A stretch of DNA of 64,000 bases, taken from Dysidea avara (Eukaryota; Porifera; Demospongiae; Dictyoceratida; Dysideidae). The stretch lies in NCBI RefSeq assembly GCF_963678975.1, contig NC_089279.1, forward strand, positions 23,360,004 through 23,424,003. Direction: 5' to 3'. Position 1 is the stretch's first letter. Each line of letters begins with the position of its first letter. The translations under genes and the position numbers were made by a program. Below the pieces are notes generated by a model. The model had not been told where the DNA came from. It made no database searches and saw only the letters and a list, made by a program, of their open reading frames with translations. Of this stretch, positions 36,501 through 45,701 are shown piece after piece.

Positions 36501-38903
36501 CAAATTACCAGCCAATTAGAGTTAAAAGAAATTACTTTACGATGCAGCAAGAGTGAATATAGAACACAGCTGAATTATAAAGGTTCAGTGTTAAATTTTT
36601 GAATTAGTTGTATATGACCATTCATTCTTGGCCGCTTCAGATATCAGCCATTTCAGTTGCCAGTTACTTTCATGTATACACCTGTTTTATAGCCAAGGTG
36701 TTCTTGCATGGATTAAACTCAGTTTAGTAATTGTATTCTTGGCCGCTTCAGATATCAGCTCTTTAAGTTACCAGTTACTTTTCACTTCAGCTAAGCTGAT
36801 TTTTCTTTTTCTTTTTTACATTGGGTTCCAGGTACTTGTAGTTTCTTGGGCGCGCCTTTTTTACAGCGAAGGTGTTTTTGGGGTGGATTATATATACACA
36901 TGCATGCATGCAAGCAAATGGATACCACTACTACCAAGAGTATATAATGGGGAGTCCTCCCCATTATATACTCTTGCTACTACCCCTTTTGCTTTTTGGC
37001 ATTGCCTGCAAAATCAGTCTGTCATATTCACTGCACTTTATTATATTTTTCCATTTCCAATTATGCCTTGATATTTAAGTTAAACACATACCAAAGCTAC
37101 AACTGTTACATTAATTGCTTAAGAATGACTGTACCTCAGTGACAATATCCATATTATAGAATCAACGTCAATCAATTCATTTCATCAAATAAACAGTTAA
37201 TGTGTATCTACTTTAGTAATTATTTACATTTGTAGTTATAGACTGTTTCTGTAGTTATAGACTGTTCTGTAATTGATTGGGACAGATCTAGTCCCATGGG
37301 CAACATCAGCAGTAGCTACATGCTGTCTGCCCAATATCAAAAATATGTTTTGAAGTCTGTTGCTATATAAAGTTAAATCACATGAAAGAATGCAACTTTA
37401 AACCAACAATGAATACGACTCACTTGTCATAAATTATAAATTTTGTAGGACAAATATACTTGGATTTTATGCATTCCTGCATGCTGTCTACAATGCTAGA
37501 ATAAGTATGGGAATAATAGTTAGTGGAAATAATTAGGAAATGTATTGAATAAGTTTTAGGATTTTTAATGCTTGGATACACCACTGACACTGTAAAAGCA
37601 TTAAACAGTAGAAAAAGGTACTCCAATTACACAACCATTTACTCTAATAAAGCAGCCAAATTTTAGTTCATAGCAGTCACTTACTTTTATGAATAACCCT
37701 AGCAGATATTTGGCACAATTTTCATAAGAAAATAAAAAATTGCCAGAAAGAATAATTGGATACATAGTAAACTTGAGATAAACTGGTAAATGCATCTAAA
37801 ATAAAACGTTATGTTGATGATTTGGAACTTGCAACAGGTGCATATATGTATATTGCCATATGAGTTGTTATAGAGTAGAATATTATAAGTACATACTTCA
37901 TGAAAGCATGCACACTTCATGTTTACTTCATACAGACTGTCTCCATCATCCTGGATCCTTACTACAGAAATCAAAATGCTATATTCACAAGTGAGGAGTA
38001 TCATGCTTGTCTAATAATAATGAGGATACCTACTAATTTATTTGGTCTGCCGAGAAAACACAAACTTTCAGTGAGAAATTATCAACTTTGAATTTTTGAG
38101 TTCTATTGTCCTTTTTTGAATACTAGGGAATTAGTTATAACCCATCAACATGTTACATGTATTCTTGGTAATGTATTGCTCCTGCATCATATGCTTTGCA
38201 ATTTCACCTCTTATTAACATTTTGTACATTAACTACTCATAGATTTAAACTGCAAATTTGACACATAAAATTAACTAGCTATAGGAGTCATTTGTATTGT
38301 TCTAGCATAACATATATCTTTTCATTTTAGTTTAGTGGTAAGATTCAAACTTATGCTGCACATGGACCAAATGAACCAAACTTTAGGTTCAGTTTGGTAG
38401 TTGTTGGGCCGATAGACAGTGATCGTAAAGTTAGCACAGGTTAGTAGTGACTCACTCATAGATAATGGTATTTACCAAGTTTGCTTTTAGTTAATCAGAT
38501 AATTGAAATACACTCTCGATCAAACAACTATTTTTTAGAGGGTTCAATAATGATTATTTTTCAACCAGTTGAGGTGGAAGGAAAGGACGTTTCTAACATT
38601 TTTAAAAAGTGGACACCAGAATCTATAAAGTGAGATGATTGTATAATGCTGACTACGTATAATTTGTGCAAACTCTTGTTCTCTATTAGGTTCTGGAAAT
38701 CCAGCAATTCATTAAGCATGCTTAAAGCTTGGCTAGGTCATCACCAGTCTGATTCTGATGAAGAATCTGCAATTTCAGTTGATGAATGTAATTCTAAAGA
38801 AGAGGAAGCTATAACCATAGTCAAATGTGGAGACCTGAAGTGCAAGTTTGCACTCAAAATTTATGAGTACCACTATTTTGAGAATGTTGAAACTGCACTT
38901 TAG
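23493..38903 (+). CDS. unit A: four-TM pannexin/innexin/LRRC8-like protein, six exons
   Basis: Six exons join without a stop: 23493-24570, 25840-25883, 29439-29603, 38331-38439, 38491-38629, 38690-38903. Junction phases are 1, 0, 0, 1, 2, and the coding length is 1749 nt (582 residues). Residues 1-58 are cytoplasmic. TM1 is about 59-81, TM2 119-140 (ending VPQYLWK), TM3 187-209, TM4 252-273. Loop cysteines are C91 and C109, then C222 and C238. After TM4 there is a WYQLKNDLHFLLVSLFATN region like the LRRC8 segment after its fourth helix, then a C-terminal tail with no family I recognise and no leucine-rich repeats. By family, such proteins form oligomeric plasma-membrane channels or hemichannels; function here is inferred from topology. 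The start at 23493 is chosen because units B and C begin ATGGCA at the same place. Intron 3 is 8.7 kb and full of mobile DNA. Donor of exon 3 (GTTTAA) is weak. Confidence 0.7.
25840..25883 (+). CDS. unit A exon 2 (44-nt microexon)
   Basis: Acceptor TTATAG, donor GAG|GTATAT. With the leftover G of exon 1 it reads EADMKKNCKNIFKEE. Unit C has the matching exon EADMEGNSANIFKEER at 60284-60330 at the same phase. Conservation of a 44-47 nt open segment with splice sites in otherwise dissimilar introns supports it as a true exon. Confidence 0.7.
25945..26209. mobile_element. MITE in unit A intron 2
   Basis: Right end GATGAGAAACTAATAATTAAG followed by TTTATGAGACCTAA; left end AGACATAAACTTAATCATTAAT is its imperfect complement. 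A better preserved copy is at 52651-52935. No coding capacity. Interior shares TCTTACCTCATCAAG and TGAGTACAGGAGGATGAG with that copy. Confidence 0.65.
26535..27057. mobile_element. MITE-like TIR element with an inner hairpin
   Basis: Ends ATTTAGACTATGGT (left) and ACCATAGTCTAAAT (right) are inverted repeats. Inside, 26752-26805 and 26822-26876 form a second inverted repeat around GGCACGTGCACAATACAG / CTGTATTGTGCACGTGCC. Open frames on both strands across the hairpin mirror each other and are not genes. A direct repeat TTGTTA(A/G)GTG(C/T)AT(A/G)CACC lies outside, near 26487 and 27207. Confidence 0.55.
27057..27200. mobile_element. 144-bp MITE
   Basis: Inverted ends of about 40 bp: left AGTTAGACACTGTGACCAAC and GGAACTAAGCGATTTAGTAA; right TTACTAAATCGCTTAGTTCC and GTGTCTAACT. 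It directly abuts the TIR element on its left. No coding capacity. Confidence 0.65.
28289..28592. mobile_element. hAT-like MITE with 8-bp TSD, absent from unit B
   Basis: Starts CAGGGGCGGATCCAG and ends TATCCACCCCTG. Flanks are TGTACGTA (28281-28288) and TGTACATA (28593-28600), an 8-bp duplication with one mismatch. Unit B has an uninterrupted TGTACGTA at the same place (47720-47727), proving insertion after the duplication. Contains two TTATTAGAG-type motif copies. Its ends match a widely distributed class of hAT-related MITEs. Confidence 0.8.
29439..29603 (+). CDS. unit A exon 3
   Basis: After TATATAG, 55 codons in phase 0-0: PFGRAMLEICEEIYQEQKEK, then a Met/Gly-rich stretch, then CGYHSSMFAIARWQHQ, with donor CAG|GTTTAA. 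Unit B has the same exon at 48524-48670 with 49 codons. The difference is 18 nt in frame, while surrounding intron sequence has many out-of-frame indels, which favours coding use. The donor is non-optimal and should be confirmed by transcripts. Confidence 0.6.
30298..30600. mobile_element. foldback element, unit A copy
   Basis: Two arms of about 150 bp in inverted order around 30455: CAAGGGAGGTTGCC...CTGCAGATATACTAG on the left and CTAGTATATCTGCAG...GGTAACCTCCCTTG on the right. The arms end in AATTTTTCCTTCTA-type sequence. Present at the same place in unit B (49318-49590), so it predates the duplication. A half copy lies near 5040-5090. Confidence 0.75.
30892..31536. mobile_element. TIR element absent from unit B
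   Basis: Ends TGTGACTG...GAAAACCGGTCTTATCGCCC on the left and the complement GGGCGATAAGAACGGTTTTC...CAGTCACA on the right, about 36 bp with a few differences. Unit B reads straight through (GCCCATTTTATAACGG near 49885), giving an empty site. The interior is unusually GC-rich near 31130-31440 with no supported gene. A related single end lies near 60410. Confidence 0.7.
32728..33050 (-). repeat. tandem module, copy 1
   Basis: Near-identical to 33506-33840. Shared words include TGGAACATCGGTCGCAACACC, AAAAATCAATATGCCGGGCTG, and AACTGTTGGGTAAGCATG. On the minus strand it includes a segment bounded by an acceptor (TTTTAATTCAG) and a donor (CCAG|GTCAGTT). Confidence 0.7.
32735..34603 (-). CDS. possible minus-strand gene of repeated mini-exons
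   Basis: On the minus strand the word TTCCAG|GTCAGTTT or a close variant recurs at about 34346, 33884, 33569, 33478, 33298 and 32809, each preceded by an open stretch and a plausible acceptor. The largest open stretches are 34346-34603 (MLTKRGVKFVQRV...PYPYGILIFQ) and 33298-33440 (YQLSLYTSDVNLQ...CRGIKGVNFQ). Phases can be made to agree over some but not all joins, and some proposed exons are under 30 nt. No family recognised. It could equally be a tandem non-coding repeat that happens to contain donor-like words. Confidence 0.25.
33506..33840 (-). repeat. tandem module, copy 2
   Basis: Second copy of the module at 32728-33050. A third, shorter copy of its right part (GATAATTGATAACTxCAAAA to TGACCTGAAATTCATGACAC) is at 33832-33900, matching 33419-33500. 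The modules are offset by about 780 bp. Confidence 0.7.
35333..35690 (-). mobile_element. tandem tyrosine-recombinase fossil (Crypton or DIRS-type)
   Basis: Two tandem segments (35333-35518 and 35521-35690) each contain, on the minus strand, a piece resembling the conserved region around the catalytic histidine-arginine of eukaryotic tyrosine recombinases (HNFRIGAAEKGMEDS, compare HSFRIGAATTAA). Such domains come from Crypton DNA transposons or DIRS-like retroelements; which one cannot be told. Both copies are broken remnants and look old. Confidence 0.55.
36071..36888. repeat. 818-bp near-perfect inverted repeat
   Basis: Left arm 36071-36468 and right arm 36489-36888 are complementary over about 400 bp with only a few small indels, separated by about 20 bp (CTCTATTATACTGAC). 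Outer tips are ATCCACCCC and GGGGTGGAT. Each arm contains two copies of a GATATCTGAAGCGGCCAAGAAT block. An open frame at 36628-37071 lies across one arm and is not a gene. A transcript would fold into a long hairpin. Absent from unit B. Confidence 0.9.
36935..36976. mobile_element. 42-bp palindromic micro-element with 7-bp TSD
   Basis: Two perfect 20-bp arms (CAAGAGTATATAATGGGGAG and its complement) around TC. It is flanked by CTACTAC on both sides (36928-36934, 36977-36983). The matching place in unit B (near 50066) has no palindrome, so it is an insertion. Confidence 0.8.
38331..38903 (+). CDS. unit A exons 4-6 (C-terminal tail and stop)
   Basis: Exon 4 is 38331-38439 (FSGKIQTYAAHG to VSTG), exon 5 38491-38629 (VNQIIEIHSRSNNYF to TPESI), exon 6 38690-38903 (FWKSSNSLSMLKAWLGHHQ, an acidic Ser/Glu stretch, then CGDLKCKFALKIYEY and stop TAG). 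Introns are only 50-60 nt. The same three exons occur in unit B at 54762-55379 and the first two in unit 0 at 8695-8926. The acidic stretch in exon 6 varies in length between A and B in whole codons, as expected for a flexible linker. Family unknown. Confidence 0.7.
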
Positions 38904-40423
38904 AGTAACAGACAGTGTAAAGACAAATTATTGGTAATTTTTATAGTAATAGGTCTGAAATAAGAAACTTTACTGTGCCTGAGTCCATCATAGTACACAT
39001 TTAATCCTTATTTCAGTTAGTTATGTATTTTTATTTTAAAAGAATCATTAATAACCAGGTGGTTAAACACTGCATTGGTAGGTCATCATTAATTTGCAAT
39101 CCATGCCATCTACCAATCTGTGGGCAGAGAAGCAAACTCTGCCCAATCCTATGACGACGGAATGCTCGCCATTACCAAAGCAGCATTACCACGTTGTACA
39201 TCTATGGAAATCTTCTGGATTAAAAATTGTGTAGCTCTATTGACTATTGTCTCCAGTCTGCTCTAGTATTCGTTATGTGTTATATGGCTAAAACTATGTA
39301 CTTGAGTATGAAGCAATACAAAGATCAGTACATACGTTTAATTCTATAAGTTCTGACTCACTGTGCTCACAGAATATGTAGCGGGCAGTCTCATCTTTAA
39401 CTACATTTTCAAATGAGCTAGAATATTTTAAAAGACCTCGTGCTTTTTTAATAACAAACTTCAATGCCCATATGAAGAGTTGTGCTTACAAGGCATAAAA
39501 AAGGACTGCTGTAAATACATTAGCTATGCTCTCAGTTTAACAGTGACATTGATTTAAACCATCATTAATAAATAATGAGATAATACACATACATCCTGAA
39601 AACCTTGGTCACATGCGACCACAAAGACTGGTTCAGAAATGAGACCAGTGTGGGCATGGCAAGGGTAGAAAATAAAATGATAAAACAAGTATAAGGCTAT
39701 AACTACATATACATGCATCTAAATTAAAACTACAATAATTACATAAGGGCACAGCCACTCCCTGCAGTCTCTTGCTATAAAAAATCCTTTGGGATGCCAC
39801 AATGCATATCTTTGAGGCCGGCACCATCCAGCATTTGTCTCACTGAGGACTTGGTTATGTACAAATCCTTATAAACAAAACGGAACACATTGCAAGTGTT
39901 CGTAACAGAAAATTGATGGTAATGACCCAGTACGCTGATCTCAAGGGTCTCATAACAGTTAGTGATATTTAGCCAATCAAGTTCTGATAGTATTTGGTGG
40001 TACTCGATTTTATGTCTTAAATCTTTAATTAAAAATAAATGGTTAGAAGTTACCATGTCTGCAGTTAAACTGTTAAGGTAAACCAATGATTGTAACAGCA
40101 CAATATCAAGTAATTTGTGTACCAACAGAGTGCCAACTAGGGCCGGTTCTTCTTTCTTTTAAAAAAAAAGTAACTTGTGTACTGAATAAATAACCCTCCT
40201 TATATATGCGCAGGGGCGCCCGTAAATATCTTCACCCAAATCACGAGATCTAGTTCCAGATAACGCTCGGTTTCGTTATGGACCTTATCCGCAATGACGT
40301 CAAATCGTTAAATGGCGGCCGATAGTGTGGACACCTTCAGTTGTACAGGGGGGGATTGGGAGAGATGGCGGTTCGCTATGTTAACGTTCACATACTGCAG
40401 CAAGGGGCAAGGTGAGGCATACA

Positions 40424-41268
40424 CAGGGGCGGATCTAGGATTTATAAAAGGGGGGGCTAACTCAAGGTACTAATCTCTTGGGTAGAGGTGTGCAAAGCAT
40501 GCTGAAACTAGGGGGGTCTGGGGGCATGCCCCCCCCCCCCCCCCCCCCCAGGAAAATTTTGAAAAATAGATGCTAAAATACTGCATAACATGCATATTTC
40601 TGCCTGTAGATATTTTATATACTGCCTTTAGATTATAGGTATGGCTCTCTGAAGCAGTTTGCTAATGGTAAAGTTTGGGTAGGTATAGACAACCAAGTAC
40701 ATGATGCATCCTCTCACAATTGCACAACACTGAATAGGTGCATGTTAGAATAATAATGTTGAAAGTAGAAAATTTTGAAATTTGAAGATTGAATCTGAGA
40801 GCATTTTCAATGGAAATTGTGTACCTGAATTAAGTATTGCCATACATATTAATTACACAAGTAGACGAATGAAGCCCTTTACACAGACCTATTCACTTCA
40901 TTGTATGTATAGGTGCAGGCAGATTTGGAAAAATTCCATAACAGAACCAACTACATGTTTCCAGTGAATGTTCTATTAGAGTAGTTAGCTGACTGCTCTA
41001 TTAGAGTATCTCGATCTTGTACACCTCCAATGCTGATCCGGGTCCTTGTTGCATAAAATTTAGCATAAATCCACTGATAATACCTTGGAAAGATGTTTAT
41101 AAGGTGGTTTTATGAGTATTTGTATTATTAGTGATCATATAATTATGCTGAGACAAAATTTCATTATAATACTCAGCATATTGATCAAGTAAAGCCTAAA
41201 TATGAAGGGGGCGCTTCAGCCCCCAAAGCCTGGCCCCTCTTCCCTCTCCCCTCCTAGATCCGCCCCTG
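40424..41268. mobile_element. CAGGGGCGGATC-type element, 845 bp
   Basis: Left end CAGGGGCGGATCTAGGATTT, right end CCTAGATCCGCCCCTG. Contains a run of C near 40530-40550 and two CTCTATTAGAG motifs (40973 and 41000) with GAGTATCTCGATCTTG. Similar to the hAT-like MITE at 28289. A clean 8-bp duplication was not found. No transposase. Confidence 0.65.
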
Positions 41269-41587
41269 ATACATACTTAATTTCAAGACAAATGTGCATG
41301 GTTTTGCGTCGATACCAAAACTTAAGTCTGGTTTCATCTGGGGGACTATTTCGCATTGCCATATCTGACGCTAACTAGCCTCTTACCTTTATTATCCAAT
41401 AGTTACATGTCGTGAAATCCGCAAACAAAGTTCATTTTAGTGATTACAGACGAAGTTCCCATACTACCTTGGTACCGTGGTCTGAAACGGTACCAGTTAA
41501 GGCTAGTTGTTCGTTCGTTATAGTTTTGTTTGTTCTCGTGTACTTTATCGCTCGCCAGGGGAGCATTATTTGGATTGAGGTGGTGGA

Positions 41588-42595
41588 ATGTTTCGACCAA
41601 AGCGTCCTAGAAGTCAGTCGACGTCGCCATCCAAAGTAGACTACAGTAAATGTACGATTTGTGATGAAAGCACCAGCGATGATGCTATGGAGTGTACGTG
41701 GTGTGAGATGGTTCAACATAGGACCTGCTGTAAGATAAGTGTCGAGCAATGTACTGTATTAGGTGAGCTTACAGGTAATATTGTGTTCCTATGCTCCACT
41801 TGTATGCAAAACGTACCCTCTGCCTTCAGATTGTACGATGACTCAAAAGAATTGCACAGCTCCATTGAGTCTAAAATTCAATCACTAGAAACTAATCTTT
41901 TAGCCAAAATCAACTTAATCACTGATTCCTGTGATAAGACCACTCAAGATAAAGAGAAAGCCAGCACATCGATGCAACAAGTCCAAACTCTTTGTGACTC
42001 AATCAAGAAAAAACATGACCAACTGCAAAATGATGTTTCATCCTTAGCAAGCAAAATGAATGATATGCACCAGAATATTCAATCCAAACTGAGCTCACTA
42101 TCATCTGAAGTTATACAGTCTCCAACCACTCCTCACTCTGCCATAGAAGCAATGAATGAGCTCGACGATCGTAATCGCAGGAAATGTAATTTGATTGTGC
42201 ACAAGCTACCTGAAGATTCTAAAGATGAAGAAACTTTTCTTTCTATTTGTATAGATGTGCTGGACCTTGATGCCAAAATTGTTACCATTAAGCGCCTTGG
42301 CCAACAACGTGGGTGGCCACGTTTACTACTAGTGGTGCTGGAAAATGAAGATATTAAAAGGCAAATTCTAGCCAGGTCACCTCGTCTACGCCAGAGTGAC
42401 TCTTGGAAGACGGTTTTTATTACACCTGACCTAACTCGACAAGAACGCGAAGAAGGCAAAAGGTTACGTGATGAACTGAAAAGAAGAAGACAAAATGGGG
42501 AGTCTAATTTGATTATCAACAGGGGCAGAATCATTGTATCATCTCAACGTAGCAACCCTACCTTGAGCAAGTCTCAACCAAATCAGTCCTCCTAA
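41588..42595 (+). CDS. LINE ORF1 protein with PHD-like zinc finger
   Basis: A 335-residue intact frame starting MFRPKRPRSQ. Residues about 20-75 hold a zinc finger with CTIC, CTWC, HRTC and CSTC pairs (C4HC3-like). Residues about 85-190 are rich in Gln/Ser/Leu/Lys and predicted as coiled coil (LSSEVIQS, SLASKMND). The rest has RKCNLIVHKLPE and FITPDLTRQEREEGKRLRDE, which matches the RNA-binding C-terminal domain of L2/CR1-type ORF1 proteins. By family it binds the element RNA and forms multimers in the RNP. It is followed 66 nt later by ORF2 in a different frame. Confidence 0.8.
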   Translation: MFRPKRPRSQSTSPSKVDYSKCTICDESTSDDAMECTWCEMVQHRTCCKISVEQCTVLGELTGNIVFLCSTCMQNVPSAFRLYDDSKELHSSIESKIQSLETNLLAKINLITDSCDKTTQDKEKASTSMQQVQTLCDSIKKKHDQLQNDVSSLASKMNDMHQNIQSKLSSLSSEVIQSPTTPHSAIEAMNELDDRNRRKCNLIVHKLPEDSKDEETFLSICIDVLDLDAKIVTIKRLGQQRGWPRLLLVVLENEDIKRQILARSPRLRQSDSWKTVFITPDLTRQEREEGKRLRDELKRRRQNGESNLIINRGRIIVSSQRSNPTLSKSQPNQSS

Positions 42596-42660
42596 CACAA
42601 ACCAATCAGTAACTTATAACCATAGCAATAACCAATCAGTAACTTATAACCATAGCAGTA

Positions 42661-45461
42661 CATTAAAAATTCTAAGTCTAAATTGTCGTAGTATCCGTAG
42701 CATTGATCGAAGAGCTAGATTTCATGCATTGGTCCAAGAACATCAACCTGATATTATCATTGGGTGTGAATCACAGATAGACCAATCATATAATTCTAGT
42801 GAAGTATTCCCCAAGGGTTATCATGTTTTTCATAAAGATCGTTGTGAAGGTGGTGGTGGTGTTTTTACATGTGTCAATGATAAATTCAGTGCATCTGAAG
42901 TCCCATCACTGGACACGGATGCTGAACTTGTATGGGTTAAGATAACTTTAGCTAAGGATGATCCTATTTTTATTTGTTCATATTATCGTCCTCCTAACAG
43001 TATGCAACACTCATTAATACAACTTCAAGAATCCCTTAACAAGTGATAAATAACTCTACCCAGTTTCCTAACATAATCTTAGCTGGAGATTTTAATCTCC
43101 CAGGAATAGTTTGGTTAGATGGTAATGGCCAACTGGGACAAAATCCAGCTTACGGCTATGAATTAAATTCTCTGTTTTTGGATATTATTTATGACAGTAG
43201 TCTAGAACAATTTGTTACAGATCCAACCAGGAATGAGAATATCCTAGATCTGGTTTTTACCTCCCTTCCAATTGTCTCTGAAACATCTGTTGTTCCAGGA
43301 ATGTCAGATCACGAGGCGGTATTATTCAGTGTTAATGTTGAGACTTATGTACCTCAGAATGTGACAGAACATACTGTATTCTTGTATCATAGGGGAAATA
43401 TTGATGCAATCAGGAAAGATATGATAGATTTGTACTATGCTTATATCTCGGCTGACCCTTATTCTAGGACTGTGGAGGAGAATTGGCAATTATTCAAGAC
43501 AGGTTTACTAGAAAGTATTACCAAGTATGTACCACAAAAAGCCATCAGAAACCGGAAAAGCTTGCCCTGGATAAACCATGACATTAAACGTTGGATGAAA
43601 CAAAGGAAACGCCTTTATAATCGTGCAAAAAAACTAATAAACATGAAGACTGGGCTGCATATCGTTCAGCAAGAAATGAAGTGAATGGTAAACTGGAGTT
43701 AGCACACTCTTCCTACTGTAGAAGAATGTTTGATGATTCTTTTTCTGGCAATCGCAGACAGTTTTGGAAGTACATCAAAGCCAAACGCGAAGATTCATCA
43801 GGAATTTCTCCTTTACTTGTGAATGGTTCCATAGTATCTGATCCACAGGGAAAAGCTGCTGCTTTAAGTGATCAATTCCAGTCTGCATTTACCGTAGATG
43901 ACACATCAAATATATCTAAATTGGATGATAACAGTTTTGTTACTCCTATGCCAGCAATTTATTTTTCAACCAGTGGTATACAAACTTTGTTACATAACCT
44001 CGACCCAAACAAGGCTCAAGGTCCCGATAAGATTGCCCCCTTTGTGTTAAAGAACTGTGCTGCAGAAATAGCTCCCATATTAGAAATTATTTTTAAACAG
44101 TCACTAAACTCAGGGGTTCTCCCTTCTGACTGGCTTACTGCAAATGTCTGTCCTGTCTTTAAGAAGGTAACCGTAATACGCCATCTAATTATCATCCCAT
44201 TTCCTTAACATCATCTTGTTGTAAGATAATGGAACATATAATATTTCACTCTATAATGGATCATGTTCAACATAATAACATTTTAATTGATAATCAACAT
44301 GGATTTAGGTCAGGATTTTCCTGCCAAACACAATTAATCTCGCTGGTAGAAGACATATCTCATGCAATGGACAATGGATTTCAGACAGATGTGATACTAT
44401 TGGATTTTAGTAAAGCTTTTGACACTGTCCCTCAGATACGTCTCCTTAATAAACTCAAAAATTGTAAAATTGATAATCTTATTATGACTTGGATCAAATC
44501 CTGGCTTATCCAACGCACACAATCTGTCGTTGTAGATGGTACTAGTTCCTCACCGGTTTCCGTACTATCAGGTGTGCCTCAAGGGACTGTCTTGGGTCCC
44601 TTATTGTTTTTATTATACATTAACGATATTGCAAATAGAGTGTCATCTTCAATTCGTCTGTTTGCTGATGACTGCATCTTATACAGAGTTATCAAGTGTG
44701 AAAATGATTCTATTATCCTTCAGCGTGATCTTGATCTATTATCGCAGTGGGCAACACTTTGGCAAATGAAGTTCAACATATCTAAGTGTGTACTAATTCG
44801 ATGCTCTCGATCACTTGATCCATTTCAATATGACTACCAACTACATAATCATATTCTAGAAGTAAGAGATGAGCATTTGTATTTGGGTGTCCTGTTACAC
44901 GAATCCCTATCATAGTCTAATCATATTACTAGAACTGCTGCAAAAGCATCACAATTATTCAACTTTTTAAGACGCAACTTGAGTAACTGTTCTCCCTCAG
45001 TTAAAGCCACTGCCTACCTTACTATAGTTCGTCCTGTTTTAGAGTATGCAGCATCAGTATGGGACCCATACCAACAAAATGACATCTTGTCCCTAGAAAA
45101 GGTCCAACGTAGAGCTGCTCAGTGGGTACTGTCTGACTATAATAGACTTAGCAGTGTAACTGATATGCTAGAGATTTTGGATTGGTCGTCACTTGAATCT
45201 AGACGAAGAATTGGTCGACTACAAACATTTTATAAAGGAATCAACAACTTATCAGGATTATCCATTCCACCATACTTCTTGCCAACTCAACGATCCACCA
45301 GACACCACCACACTCACCACTTTATCCAACCCAGTACACGGTCCAGTTATTATCAACATGCTTTTTTTCCAAGAACAATCAAAGATTGGAACAGCTTGCC
45401 AGTATCTGTCATAGAATCAGAAAACATAGATACATTTACTAATTACTTATTGTCTATCTAA
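42661..45461 (+). pseudogene. LINE ORF2: endonuclease and reverse transcriptase, frameshifted
   Basis: AP-type endonuclease starts LKILSLNCRSIRS, with CESQ, YYRPP, then in the next frame LAGDFNLPG and MSDHEAVLF. The RT follows: DKIAPFVLKNC, HGFRSGFSC, VILLDFSKAFDTVP (first D), SGVPQGTVLGPLLF, RLFADDCILY (catalytic DD), LGVLLHES, and a C-terminal part SVWDPYQQNDILSLEKVQRRA ending at 45461. Frame breaks lie near 43045, 43683 and 44165, and a stop near 44915. Otherwise all catalytic residues are visible. By family it nicks target DNA and primes reverse transcription on the element RNA. Confidence 0.85.
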
Positions 45462-45701
45462 TTGTTTGCTGTATATCTTATGTGTATGAGTGATTTCTTT
45501 GGGGTGTTGATCGCCCCCTGGGCTCATCGGCAATTGCCGTCTGCCCAGTAACAATAAATAAATAAAACTACACCCCGCTATACACGGCCATTTTGTCAAT
45601 TATGACGTCATTGCGGATAAGGTCCATTTAAGGGCGGAGCTGTTGTTTGGTGATACATTTGATCAGTCATGGCAGCACTTAGTCCACAAGGATTACCCCA
45701 G

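Larger units (their letters stand above)
31683..36888. other. 5.2-kb block present only in unit A
   Basis: Unit B joins the sequence before 31683 directly to that after 36888. The block begins with a CACGGTAGTGAGTCGCGCGGCCAAGAAACTAC-like repeat also seen in related form at 27735, 47190 and 59214. It contains the minus-strand mini-exon-like repeats, a recombinase fossil and the large palindrome. Either it entered unit A in one or several steps or unit B lost it; no terminal repeats enclosing the whole block were found. At 32320-32400 there is a small piece resembling the 3' end of the LINE at 62 kb. Confidence 0.5.
27505..40278 (+). repeat. duplicated block, unit A copy (matches 46948-56750)
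   Basis: Long stretches here align by eye with unit B: 27508-28280 with 46950-47725, 28600-30885 with 47760-49885, 31540-31680 with 49890-50035, 36890-37150 with 50035-50225, 37150-38280 with 51305-52435, and 38300-40260 with 54725-56740. The match includes introns and the 3' flank as well as exons, so whole units were copied. The gaps in the alignment are mobile-element insertions or deletions, listed separately. Confidence 0.8.
41277..45569 (+). mobile_element. CR1/L2-like LINE, nearly full length
   Basis: Contains a 5' region of about 300 bp, ORF1 with a PHD-like zinc finger, ORF2 with endonuclease and reverse transcriptase, a short 3' UTR ending GCCCAGTAACAATAAATAAATAAA. A 3' tail of short AATAAAT repeats and a PHD-type ORF1 are usual in the CR1/L2/Rex1 branch of the Jockey group. 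ORF1 is intact, ORF2 has about four frame breaks, so the copy is dead but not old. The 5' boundary is inferred from the end of the preceding element. Confidence 0.8.
40279..45626. mobile_element. TIR element expanded by nested insertions
   Basis: Perfect 24-bp inverted repeats at both ends, starting TGGACCTTATCCGC and ending GCGGATAAGGTCCA, each with TGACGTCA at the inner edge. The unit C upstream flank (56745-56760) reads GGTTTCATTATTTTAGGGG without interruption, giving an empty site. Only about 145 bp on the left and 55 bp on the right belong to this element; the rest is a nested hAT-like element and a LINE. The target duplication is short and ambiguous (TA or TTA). Confidence 0.7.

Noticed and set aside
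36628-37071. 147-residue open frame
   Set aside because: Lies across one arm of the large inverted repeat and a micro-palindrome; a composition effect.
37699-38091. Opposing open frames (minus SILISVVRIQDDG, plus SIILDPYYRNQN) kept in units A and B
   Set aside because: Kept mainly because the two units are recent duplicates; the plus-strand acceptor present in A is missing in B and no donor fits.
39775-40125. 116-residue minus-strand frame with LGHYHQFSVTNTCNVFRF
   Set aside because: The duplicate in unit B (56282-56560) is broken by many indels and no family was recognised; kept only as a possibility.
42133-42534. 133-residue minus-strand frame
   Set aside because: Shadow of LINE ORF1 on the other strand.
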